Shown here: piece after piece, positions 1-9,234 of the stretch
Layout of the letters: every line of letters starts with the position of its first letter
How positions within the stretch are numbered: position 1 is the stretch's first letter
Assembly (NCBI RefSeq): GCF_000769655.1
Contig: NZ_CP008887.1
Span: 868,001 to 932,000 of the forward strand
Length of the DNA: 64,000 bases
Source of the DNA: Thermococcus eurythermalis
GTDB taxonomy: Archaea > Methanobacteriota_B > Thermococci > Thermococcales > Thermococcaceae
Direction: 5' to 3'
Notes under the pieces: generated by a model
What the model saw: only the letters and a program-made list of their open reading frames with translations
Told to the model about the DNA's origin: nothing
Databases searched by the model: none
Made by a program: the position numbers and the translations under genes

Positions 1-1745
1 CAGCGCTTCGCTTCTTCAAGGACCTGCTCCTCGGTTAGGGCCGGCTCGACCTCCTCGAAGGTTCTCTTCCTCTTTTCCGGATCGAGGAGCTTCACCTTCG
101 CCCTCGGCTTTCTTTCGACATGCTCATAGTCCTTCTCGGTGACCCTCTTCCAGTGGTTGTAGGGTCTAAGGTCAAAGAGAACGTTATAGAGGTCGTCGTC
201 GCTTAGGACTTCCTCTATGTGCTTCTCGGGCTCGGTGAGAACGGCTTTGGCCTTCTCAAGCTTGCCTTTAAGATACAAGTCTATCATTATCGCGGCCCTT
301 CTTCCGGTGGCTATGCTCTCGATAACCGTTGACGGCCCGAGGACGAGGTCGCCGCCGGCGAAGACACCGGGAACGCTCGTCTGGAGCGTCACCTCATCAA
401 CGAGGGCCTTTCCGCGCCTCGCCTCAATGCCGAGGCTCTTCAGGAACTCCTCGTCGCAGTACTGGCCTATCGCCAGGATAACGTTGTCGGCCTTGACCCT
501 GAACTCTGAGCCCTCTATTGGTATCGGCCTCCTCCTTCCGCTTGAATCTGGCTCGCCGAGGCGCATCTTGACTAGCTCTACCTCCTCGACCTTCCCGTCT
601 CCGATAATCTTCACCGGATTGGTCAGGAACATGAACTCGACGCCCTCTTCCATGGCCTCCTCGACTTCCCTCTCGTTGGCGGGCATCTCTGCCTTCGAAC
701 GGCGGTAGACGACTGTGACCTTTGCACCGAGCCTCAGAGCCGTCCTCGCAACGTCCATGGCCGTGTTTCCGCCGCCGACGACTATGACGCGCTCCCCGAG
801 CTCGACCTTTTCGCCCATGTTAACCTTCCTGAGGAACTCTATTCCGTGCATGACACCTTCAAGCTCCTCGCCCGGAATCCCCATTTTCCTGCTTCTCCAG
901 GCCCCGACGCCGAGGAAGACGGCATCGTACCTCTCGCGGAGCTCCTCAAGGCTTACGTCCCTTCCGAGGGCGGTGTTGGTCTTCACCTCTATGCCTGTGT
1001 TTATCACTGTCGCAATGTCCCTGTCTAAGACGTCCTTCGGGAGCCTGTAGGGCGGAATGCCGTAGCGCATCATTCCTCCAAGTTCCGGCATCGCCTCGAT
1101 TATCGTGACCTCGTGGCCCTTAAGGCGGAGGTAGTAGGCGCACGCTAATCCAGCGGGCCCTCCTCCGACGACGGCAATCCTCTTTCCGGTTGAGGGTGGA
1201 ATCTCAGGCATCCACGGGCCGTGCTCGAGGTCGTAGTCAGCGGCAAAACGCTTGAGCTGCCTTATCGCCAGCGGTTCATCAACGAGGTTCCTCCGGCAGG
1301 CGTCCTCACAGAAGGCCGGGCAGACCCTTCCGAGAACAGCCGGCAGGATGTACTTCTCCTTCATCAGCTTGACCGCCTCGTGGTACTTGCCCATCGCTAT
1401 GAGTGCGAGGTATCCCTGAACGTCGCTGTGGGCCGGACAGGCATCCTGACAGGGACCGATACAGTCGCCGTAGTGGTTGGATAAGATGAGTTCAAGCGCC
1501 GTCTTCCTCATCGAAACGACTTCATCGGTGAGTGTCTCTACCTCAAGCCCCTCCACTGGCTTGAGGGTGCACGAGGTGGTAACCCCTCTCTTAGTGGAGA
1601 TGAGGCAGAGCCTGCAGGAGCCGTAAGGGTCAAGCTCTTCATTGTAGCAGAAGCCGGGCACGTGGCCCATCTCGCGGAGGAGCTCTATGAGCGGCCTCCC
1701 TTCAGGGGCCTCGACTTCCTTTCCGTTGACCTTGATTTTGACCAT
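1..1745 (-). CDS. GltD/NfnA-like FAD-dependent oxidoreductase with N-terminal 2Fe-2S domain (3' end outside the window)
   Basis: Read directly from the minus strand; at least 581 residues, with the C-terminus running off the left edge. An N-terminal plant-type [2Fe-2S] ferredoxin domain has Cys33, Cys44, Cys47 and Cys59. A GltD-type cluster region follows (CIGPCQDAC near residue 95, then VCPAFCEDAC), and then two dinucleotide folds: GGGPAGLACAYYL for FAD and VVGGGNTAMDVA for NAD(P). An FAD-closing motif PGVFAGGD comes later. It is the last of three co-transcribed genes: ATG lies one base after the NuoF-like stop, with a GGGGGTGAG ribosome binding site. With NuoE- and NuoF-like partners this matches NfnABC/Bfu-type bifurcating enzymes that exchange electrons between NAD(P)H and ferredoxin. 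That role is inferred; a plain NADPH oxidoreductase is the alternative. Confidence 0.85.
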   Translation of the reverse strand, partial: MVKIKVNGKEVEAPEGRPLIELLREMGHVPGFCYNEELDPYGSCRLCLISTKRGVTTSCTLKPVEGLEVETLTDEVVSMRKTALELILSNHYGDCIGPCQDACPAHSDVQGYLALIAMGKYHEAVKLMKEKYILPAVLGRVCPAFCEDACRRNLVDEPLAIRQLKRFAADYDLEHGPWMPEIPPSTGKRIAVVGGGPAGLACAYYLRLKGHEVTIIEAMPELGGMMRYGIPPYRLPKDVLDRDIATVINTGIEVKTNTALGRDVSLEELRERYDAVFLGVGAWRSRKMGIPGEELEGVMHGIEFLRKVNMGEKVELGERVIVVGGGNTAMDVARTALRLGAKVTVVYRRSKAEMPANEREVEEAMEEGVEFMFLTNPVKIIGDGKVEEVELVKMRLGEPDSSGRRRPIPIEGSEFRVKADNVILAIGQYCDEEFLKSLGIEARRGKALVDEVTLQTSVPGVFAGGDLVLGPSTVIESIATGRRAAIMIDLYLKGKLEKAKAVLTEPEKHIEEVLSDDDLYNVLFDLRPYNHWKRVTEKDYEHVERKPRAKVKLLDPEKRKRTFEEVEPALTEEQVLEEAKR

Positions 1746-1746
1746 C

Positions 1747-3549
1747 TCACTCACCCCCTGCATCGACTATCTCTATGGCGTTGAACCGGCAAACCTCGTA
1801 GCACGTCCCGCACTTGATGCACTCCTCCTGGTTGATAACGTGGGGCTTGAGCTTCTCGCCTTTGATAGCTTTCACCGGGCAGAATATGGCACATGCAGTA
1901 CAGCCGGTGCACCTGTCTGCGATGATGACGTACTTGATGAGCGGCTTACAGACCTTGGCCGGGCACTTCCCTTCGATGTGCGCCAGGTATTCGTCCCTGA
2001 AGTAGCGGAGCGTCGTGAGGACGGGGTTTGGAGCAGTCTGCCCGAGACCGCAGAGAGAGCCGGCTTTGACCTGATAGGCGAGCCGTTCGAGCTTCTCAAG
2101 ATCTTCTTCAGTTGCCTCGCCCCTCGTGAACTTGTCAAGGATTTCCCACATCCTCTTGGTGCCAAGGCGGCAGAAGGTGCACTTTCCGCAGGATTCCTTC
2201 ACAGTGAAGTCGAGGAAGAACTTGGCAACGTCCACCATACAGGTGTCCTCGTCCATGACGACCATTCCACCGCTCCCCATTATCGCACCTGTCGCCGTAA
2301 CGCTCTCGTAGTCAACGGGCGTGTCGAAGAGATATTCGGGAATGCAGCCTCCGGAGGGGCCGCCGAGCTGGACGGCCTTAATCTTCTTACCCGTCTTCGT
2401 CCCACCGCCTATTTCGTAGAGTATCTCCCTCAGCGTCATTCCCATCGGAACTTCGACGTTTCCGCCGTGCTTTATCTTGCCCGACAGGGCAAAGACCTTC
2501 GTTCCCTTGCTCTTCTCGGTTCCTATCGAGGCGTAGGCCTCCCAGCCGTGCTTGATTATCCACGGCACGTTCGCCCACGTTTCCACGTTGTTGATGTTGG
2601 TGGGCTTGCCCCAGAGGCCCTTCTGGGCCGGATAGGGCGGCCTCGGCCTCGGCATCCCGCGCTTGCCCTCTATGGAAGCTATCAAAGCTGTTTCCTCACC
2701 GCAGACGAACGCTCCAGCACCTTCCTTAATGACGATGTCGAAAGAGAAGCCAGAACCAAGGATGTTCTCACCGAGGAAACCCCTCTCGCGCGCCTGCTTC
2801 AGCGCTATCTTCAGCCTCCTTATGGCCAGCGGGTACTCGGCACGGACGTAGATGAAGCCCTTCGTCGCTCCAATCGCGTATGCACCGATTATCATACCCT
2901 CAATGACGCGGTGCGGGTCGCCCTCAAGGACGTTCCTGTCCATGAAGGCTCCGGGGTCGCCTTCGTCGGCGTTGCAGATGACGTACTTCTCGTCTCCTGG
3001 AGCTTCCCTCGTGAACTTCCACTTCAGCCCGGTCGGGAACCCTGCACCGCCCCTTCCCCTGAGGCCGGACTTCGTAATGATGTCTATAATCTCCTCCGGC
3101 TTCATCTTGAGGGCCTTTTTGAGGGCTTCATAGCCTCCAACAGCGATGTACTCGTCTATGTTCTCGGGGTCGATGTAGCCGGAGTTTTCGAGCACTATCT
3201 TTTTCTGTTTGGCGAAGTAGCCGTCAACGTCCCACGTCTTCCTCTCGCCGTTCTCCCACCAGTCGCGCTTGACAATCCACTCTTCTATGGGCTTTCCGTT
3301 GATAACGTGCTCCTCTATGATCCTGGGGACCTTCTTGGGGTCAACGTGGCCGTAGGTGATTATCTCCTCATCGGTGATGATGTCCACGAGGGGCTCGCGG
3401 TAGCACATGCCAACGCAGCCTACTATCTTGAGCTTGATGTCGAGGTTTCGCTTCTCAAGCTCGGCCTTTATGGCAGCGTAGGTTTCCCTCGCGCCCGCCG
3501 CTATTCCGCAGGAGTTCATGCCGACTGCAATGGCCTTAATTTCAGACAT
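1747..3549 (-). CDS. NuoF/HydB-like flavoprotein subunit (FMN, NADH site, multiple Fe-S clusters)
   Basis: 600 residues. The N-terminus is a thioredoxin-like [2Fe-2S] domain (SCGIAAGA and GCVGMC). The NuoF core follows: GRGGAGFPTG (FMN), CNADEGDPGAF, GAGAFVCGEETAL (NADH site), and the 4Fe-4S set ESCGKCTFCRLG with a later Cys in GSLCGLGQ. The C-terminus adds a two-cluster ferredoxin domain (CTGCTACAIFCP and CIKCGTCYEVC). This layout is that of HydB/BfuB subunits rather than of respiratory complex I. It overlaps the upstream NuoE-like gene by 8 bases and almost touches the GltD-like gene, so the three are one operon. It probably oxidises or reduces NAD(P)H and passes electrons to the partner flavoprotein. 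The long open frame on the other strand (1687-3567) is a shadow. Confidence 0.93.
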   Translation of the reverse strand: MSEIKAIAVGMNSCGIAAGARETYAAIKAELEKRNLDIKLKIVGCVGMCYREPLVDIITDEEIITYGHVDPKKVPRIIEEHVINGKPIEEWIVKRDWWENGERKTWDVDGYFAKQKKIVLENSGYIDPENIDEYIAVGGYEALKKALKMKPEEIIDIITKSGLRGRGGAGFPTGLKWKFTREAPGDEKYVICNADEGDPGAFMDRNVLEGDPHRVIEGMIIGAYAIGATKGFIYVRAEYPLAIRRLKIALKQARERGFLGENILGSGFSFDIVIKEGAGAFVCGEETALIASIEGKRGMPRPRPPYPAQKGLWGKPTNINNVETWANVPWIIKHGWEAYASIGTEKSKGTKVFALSGKIKHGGNVEVPMGMTLREILYEIGGGTKTGKKIKAVQLGGPSGGCIPEYLFDTPVDYESVTATGAIMGSGGMVVMDEDTCMVDVAKFFLDFTVKESCGKCTFCRLGTKRMWEILDKFTRGEATEEDLEKLERLAYQVKAGSLCGLGQTAPNPVLTTLRYFRDEYLAHIEGKCPAKVCKPLIKYVIIADRCTGCTACAIFCPVKAIKGEKLKPHVINQEECIKCGTCYEVCRFNAIEIVDAGGE

Positions 3550-4012
3550 CGAGCTTCCCCTCCCTGAGCTTTCTCATCAGCTTCCTGACCTTCTCGGGCG
3601 TGAGCTTGCCGAAGACCTTGTCGTTTATCATTATGACCGGCGCTAAACTGCAGCATCCGAGACAGGCGACGCGCTCCAGCGTTACGAGACCGTCCTCCGT
3701 CGTTTGCCCTTCCTCAATCCCAAGCTCCTCGGTTATGGCCTGGGATATGTTCACGGCGCCGTTTACGTGGCAGGCCGTCCCGTGACAGATTTTGACGACG
3801 TACTTCCCGAGGGGCTCGAAGCGGAACTGGGCGTAGAAGGTGGCGACGCCGTACACCCTGCTGAGCGGGACACCGAGGTAGTTCGCAATCTCCTCAAGGG
3901 CCTTCCTGGGAAGGTAGCCGAACTTTTCCTGCGTTCGCTGGAGAAGAGGAATGAGGGAGCTCGGTTCCGGGGGATATGAGTGGATGTAGCTAAGGTCATC
4001 ACCCATCTGCAT
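3542..4012 (-). CDS. NuoE/HydC-like [2Fe-2S] subunit
   Basis: About 156 residues and the first gene of the operon. The thioredoxin-like [2Fe-2S] ligands are in CHGTAC and ACLGCC, spaced as in NuoE. The N-terminal helical part (LIPLLQRTQEKFGYLP) is typical of the family. The start is ambiguous: GTG 4018, ATG 4012 and ATG 4006 are in frame, and GTGGTG could serve as ribosome binding site for 4006. Together with the NuoF- and GltD-like genes it makes a soluble electron-transfer complex. A TATA box and an extended SurR-type site lie upstream, so sulfur-responsive control is likely. Confidence 0.92.
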   Translation of the reverse strand: MQMGDDLSYIHSYPPEPSSLIPLLQRTQEKFGYLPRKALEEIANYLGVPLSRVYGVATFYAQFRFEPLGKYVVKICHGTACHVNGAVNISQAITEELGIEEGQTTEDGLVTLERVACLGCCSLAPVIMINDKVFGKLTPEKVRKLMRKLREGKLDV

Positions 4013-4050
4013 CACCACGGAGCTTTAGTCGGAAAAAACTTCGACTTCAA

Positions 4051-4060
4051 TGTTTATAAG
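4051..4060 (-). promoter_or_regulatory. TATA box of the NuoE-NuoF-GltD operon
   Basis: The minus strand reads CTTATAAACA, about 40-48 bases before the candidate starts. It is preceded by a purine/C-rich stretch where a BRE would sit. Spacing fits an archaeal promoter with a short leader. Confidence 0.6.
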
Positions 4061-4077
4061 GGTGCATCAAAGTACAA

Positions 4078-4100
4078 GTTTGTAACAAATGGTTGGCAAC
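4078..4100. promoter_or_regulatory. Extended SurR-type site (GTTn3AAC n5 GTTn3AAC)
   Basis: Two 9-bp palindromes, GTTTGTAAC (4078-4086) and GTTGGCAAC (4092-4100), are separated by exactly five bases. This is the extended GTTn3AACn5GTT motif known for SurR, the redox-sensing regulator of hydrogen and sulfur metabolism in Thermococcales. It lies about 18 bp upstream of the minus-strand TATA box, a position compatible with activation. On the other side lies the decayed sulfhydrogenase, whose family is a classical SurR target. Confidence 0.65.
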
Positions 4101-4130
4101 CATCTGTTTAGAAGCTTCGCCTTTCACGGC

Positions 4131-4398
4131 GGAGAGGAGGTCAGGGACGAAGGCTTGAGACACCTCAAGAAGTTCGAGGAGAAGCGCGCGAAAGCCTTCC
4201 AGAAGGAGCTCCCGCAGGAAGGCCCCGCCGACATGCTCGATTTAGCGTACAACAGCCAGGTGTGAAAGAAGTACGCCGAGGTATGCCTGCCCGCGACAAC
4301 GGCAACATGGTCTGTCCGACGTGCCGCTGCTACGAGGTCTGCGACCGCTGGTTGACGCGTACAGCTCCGCCAGGGGGAGGTGCTACGACTCGTGCTTT
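4131..4398 (+). pseudogene. Remnant of sulfhydrogenase beta subunit (HydB/ShyB)
   Basis: Conceptual translation gives RHLKKFEEKRAKAF, then an in-frame TGA (4262-4264) in place of an expected Trp before KKYAE. A frame change follows, then CPTCRCYEV, another frame change, and GRCYDSC. These blocks, in this order, match the middle of the cytosolic sulfhydrogenase beta subunit (FEKRRQQAF, CPTCRCYEV, RRWDSC in P. furiosus). The cysteine-rich stretch before CPTCRC is damaged. There is no intact start and no continuous frame. The remnant runs straight into alpha-subunit sequence, so the rest of beta and the gamma and delta genes are gone. Confidence 0.8.
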
Positions 4399-4885
4399 AT
4401 GGTCGGTTCACTGGCAAGACTACTCCTCAAGTCGGAGATGCTCACCCCTGAAGCAAAAGGCTATTCGAGGAGCACAGGGAGAAGCTTGCCACTGGATACG
4501 TCAGCTACAACAACCTGGCCCCGGCGATAGAGCTGGTCTATGCCCTTGAGCGGGCTAGGAGATAGCGAAGACTCTCCTGGATAGAGGCATCGAAGGGGAG
4601 AACGTCCCCGTTGAACCCAGGGAAGGCGAGGGTATCGGCTACGTTGAGGCACCGAGTGGAGTCCTCATACACCACTACCGCACCGACTCGGACGGCAAAA
4701 TAGCGTACTCAAACATCATAACGCCCACCGCCCTAAACCACGCGATGATGGAGGCCAGCCTGCTGGAGGAGGCGAGGAAGCTCTACGGAGAAGTCGATGA
4801 GCGGGCCATGATGCATCGCCTTGAGGAGACTATAAGAGCCTTTGACCCGTGCATCTCCTGTTCTGTGCACCTGGTACGGCTTTGA
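4399..4885 (+). pseudogene. Remnant of NiFe sulfhydrogenase alpha subunit (HydA/ShyA), C-terminal part
   Basis: Starting at MVGSLARLLLKSEML, frames must be switched to continue with YNNLAPAIELVYALERA, then EGIGYVEAPSGVLIHHY, NIITPTALNHAM and finally FDPCISCSVHLVRL with a stop at 4883-4885. These are group 3 NiFe-hydrogenase large-subunit blocks, including the distal DPCxxC metal ligand motif. The N-terminal half with the first CxxC ligand pair is missing and at least two frameshifts are present (near 4460 and 4560). It cannot make an active enzyme. It is joined directly to the beta-subunit remnant. Confidence 0.85.
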
Positions 4886-4893
4886 TGGGGGAT

Positions 4894-4932
4894 ATTTTGC
4901 AAATTTTTTATTTTGCAAATTTTTACAAATTC
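4894..4932 (+). repeat. Tandem AT-rich repeat upstream of the DUF257 operon
   Basis: ATTTTGCAAATTTTT occurs at 4894-4908 and again at 4910-4924, and a weaker third copy (TTTTTACAAATTC) follows. Each core contains the palindrome TTTGCAAA. The repeats end about 10 bp before a TATA box. They could be an operator. The T-runs could also end transcription from the hydrogenase side. Confidence 0.5.
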
Positions 4933-4941
4933 TTGGAAAAC

Positions 4942-4950
4942 ATTTATATC
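4942..4950 (+). promoter_or_regulatory. TATA box of the DUF257 operon
   Basis: ATTTATATC lies about 34-42 bases before ATG 4984. The ribosome binding site is GGTGAGAGGT. Confidence 0.55.
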
Positions 4951-4983
4951 CGCTCACGACAACTCTATAGCAAGGTGAGAGGT

Positions 4984-5655
4984 ATGGAATGGAAAAAGGT
5001 GGCCGAGATAGTTGATGCCATCTTTCCAGGGGAGACTGTTCTCGTGAAATATTCGACTTCATATATCCCAGAGTTTCTCCTGAGGTTCTTTGTAGAGCAC
5101 ACTTCAGAGCGGAACATATCCTTGGTTATAGATGATGACTTTGATGCCCTTTACAAGATACTCACCCATGCGGAGTGCATTGGCCTAACGATAGACCTGA
5201 ACAGGGACAATGTTTATGTCCTCAAAACCGGTGGAAAATTCAAGGTCGGAAACGTTGTGGCAAACGTCCCCTTCAACACGGACTCTAGGGTATACCTAGC
5301 CAATTATGCTGCAGCAAGCTCTAAAGTCTTTCAGGAGATACCTTCGACATCAATAAACCTGGTTCTCGGCCTGGAAGACCTGTTTCTATCCATGGAAAGT
5401 CCCCTCGATGTGTATCAGATGGTGCTCCGCGTGCAAAAGTTCCTAGGAAACGAGAAAAGGAAAGCTTTCTACATAGTAAATGAGGAAGTCATGGAGAGCC
5501 TTCCTGTGAAAATTCTAGGAGAGCTCGAAAGGATTGCTACCACAGTCATAAGACTCATCCCGTACCACACAGGTGCCCGCGTCCAGGTTCTGAAGAGTAT
5601 AAACCCGCACTTAATGGGGGTGGAAGCTGGGATAGACATAAGGGGGTGGGACTGA
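4984..5655 (+). CDS. DUF257 family protein (first of a tandem pair)
   Basis: 223 residues, using ATG 4984 behind GGTGAGAGGT rather than the in-frame upstream start at 4849. The body (FPGETVLVKYSTSYIPEF near the start, VIRLIPYHTGARVQVLKSI near the end) fits DUF257, a family largely confined to Thermococcales with no assigned function. No signal peptide or membrane segment is seen; alternating hydrophobic strands suggest a soluble alpha/beta fold. Its stop overlaps the start of a paralogue (TGATG), so the two are translated together. An EF-Tu-domain-2-like small protein follows in the same operon. Confidence 0.75.
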   Translation: MEWKKVAEIVDAIFPGETVLVKYSTSYIPEFLLRFFVEHTSERNISLVIDDDFDALYKILTHAECIGLTIDLNRDNVYVLKTGGKFKVGNVVANVPFNTDSRVYLANYAAASSKVFQEIPSTSINLVLGLEDLFLSMESPLDVYQMVLRVQKFLGNEKRKAFYIVNEEVMESLPVKILGELERIATTVIRLIPYHTGARVQVLKSINPHLMGVEAGIDIRGWD

Positions 5656-6359
5656 TGAACTCTCTAGAGCGGCGAGTTATGATAACAAAGGAGAACATTG
5701 ACATCATATTTGATTACTTACTGTCCGGAGACGTTGAAGTAATAGAAAACAGTGCCATTCTCGGAGTAGAATTTGCCCTTCACATGTTCATGGAGTACTC
5801 CAAGCGTCGGGGCGTTCCCTTGATAGTGGAAGATATCTTCGATACCCTACCTGTGTATCTCACTCACTTGAGATTCTTGGGAGTTAACTTTGAAGACCTG
5901 GACATGAAAGTCATAAAAGTTGGTGGAAGCCAAGATGCCGGCAACGTGGTCGCGAGGGTTCGTTTTGAAACAGACCCATTGATTTATCAGAGGAAAATCG
6001 ACCAAAAGTTGCAAAAGATAATCCCAGACGGGAAATACATACACCTCGTGCTCGGCCTGGAAAGGCTTCTCTCCATCCAAAACAACCCCCACATGATCCG
6101 CGCTGTCTTGTCTTCGATACGGCAGAAATTAGGTGAGAAAGACGGAATGAGCGTTTATATCCTGGAAAAGCCTTTGGCCAAAAACCCACTCTTTAATCCA
6201 CTTCCTATGCTGGAGGACCTCGCTACCTCTGTCATAGAGCTGGTGGATGAGGGAGCTGGGATTATCGGAGTCTATCTAAAGAAGTCCCGTCTGGCTCTGC
6301 TGATGAACACCCAGCGTCTCCTAATCTCCCCTCGGGATGTCGTTGGGTGGTGGGAGTGA
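5655..6359 (+). CDS. DUF257 family protein (second of a tandem pair)
   Basis: 234 residues. ATG 5655 overlaps the previous stop; a GTG at 5646 is possible but would overlap more. It is colinear with the upstream paralogue: VYLTHLRFLGVN against LYKILTHAECIG, GGSQDAGNVVARVRFETD against GGKFKVGNVVANVPFNTD, and LVLGLERLL against LVLGLEDLF. The pair is a diverged tandem duplication, perhaps forming a heteromer. Function is unknown. Confidence 0.72.
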   Translation: MNSLERRVMITKENIDIIFDYLLSGDVEVIENSAILGVEFALHMFMEYSKRRGVPLIVEDIFDTLPVYLTHLRFLGVNFEDLDMKVIKVGGSQDAGNVVARVRFETDPLIYQRKIDQKLQKIIPDGKYIHLVLGLERLLSIQNNPHMIRAVLSSIRQKLGEKDGMSVYILEKPLAKNPLFNPLPMLEDLATSVIELVDEGAGIIGVYLKKSRLALLMNTQRLLISPRDVVGWWE

Positions 6360-6670
6360 GCTTCCTGAAAAAGTTCTTTGGGAGGCAGGGGAAGGCGGAG
6401 GAAATCAAAATAGTATCCAGAAACCCTGTCGGAAAGTTTAGGGTCGAGCAAAGCCTCAACGTTCTCGGAAAGGAGATGCTGATTGGAGAGGTTGAGGGCA
6501 TAATGTACCCCGGATACAAGGTCAAGGGGGAAAGCGTTGCCATAATCCGAGAAATCCAGAGGGACAGGAAAAAAGTCGACTTCGCTGTTGACGGTGATAG
6601 AGTCGCGCTTGTTCTTGAGGGGAAGACAAACGCTAAAAAAGGAGACGTCCTTGAGGTCTACCAGTCGTGA
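6356..6670 (+). CDS. Small EF-Tu domain 2-like (translation-factor-type) beta-barrel protein
   Basis: About 104 residues from GTG 6356, which overlaps the previous stop; GTG 6347 and 6350 are alternatives. The segment GEVEGIMYPGYKVKGESVAII...GDRVALVLEG...KKGDVLEVY follows the pattern of domain 2 of translational GTPases (glycine turn, then a closing GD-V-L-L strand). There is no GTPase domain. It is co-transcribed with the DUF257 pair and followed after nine bases by a metal-dependent hydrolase. What it binds cannot be told from sequence. Confidence 0.6.
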   Translation: MSFLKKFFGRQGKAEEIKIVSRNPVGKFRVEQSLNVLGKEMLIGEVEGIMYPGYKVKGESVAIIREIQRDRKKVDFAVDGDRVALVLEGKTNAKKGDVLEVYQS

Positions 6671-6679
6671 GGTGGTGGT

Positions 6680-8622
<1,943 letters not shown>

Positions 8623-8643
8623 CTAAGTTACAACGGTGAGAGT

Positions 8644-9234
8644 ATGGACGAGCTTGAGTTCTGCGTGAAAAGCCTGAGCTATCCCCTCGGCATGCTCCTT
8701 GAAGGAATGGAGAGAGCACCTGGGAAATCCGTCCGGGTAACAAAGAACCGCATCACACTCCCCGACGTTCCCTTCGCCGCGCTTTGCTACCTGACGGGGA
8801 TAGCACTCTACGACTCTCTCGACTTGGTGGACAAAAAGCGCCTCCAGAACGACTACGAGGCCCTTGAGCGGTTCCGGGCGAAGCTCCTGGGCTCAAAGCT
8901 AGGGGATAGGCTAAGGCCCTACCTGGAAAGTCCCGGACTTTACGTATCTCCCGGGGAGAGACTGGCGGTTGACTGGCTTGAGTTCGAGGCGAGGATGGAG
9001 GCAGTTGAGCCCTATCTCAAAAGGTTTCTGGAGCTGAAAGAGACCGTTGGGAGCAGGGATTCTTTGCTGAGAGAAGCGGGATTTCTCGGCGAACTCAGCC
9101 CCGACCGGGGACTCCTGCTAATCTACCTCGCCGAAGATGAGAACCTCAAGGCGCTGATAAACGCGGCGTTGGGAAAGCACAACCCCGAGTTCAGGGCTAT
9201 GGCGCTCAGGCACTTCAGAGCTCTCCGAGGTTGA
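8644..9234 (+). CDS. Hypothetical protein, about 196 aa
   Basis: ATG 8644 follows GGTGAGAGT and is divergent from rtcA. The protein is acidic and mostly helical (EALERFRAKLLGSKLGDRL, RFLELKETVGSRDSLL), without membrane segments, cysteines or a catalytic motif I recognise. Its 3' end overlaps the convergent gene by 20 bases. It resembles lineage-restricted Thermococcales proteins; no function is proposed. Confidence 0.6.
   Translation: MDELEFCVKSLSYPLGMLLEGMERAPGKSVRVTKNRITLPDVPFAALCYLTGIALYDSLDLVDKKRLQNDYEALERFRAKLLGSKLGDRLRPYLESPGLYVSPGERLAVDWLEFEARMEAVEPYLKRFLELKETVGSRDSLLREAGFLGELSPDRGLLLIYLAEDENLKALINAALGKHNPEFRAMALRHFRALRG

Noticed and set aside
1687-3567. 626-residue open frame on the plus strand
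   Set aside because: It is antisense to the NuoF-like gene, which has all family motifs. The plus-strand protein has no recognisable domain and reflects high-GC codon bias.
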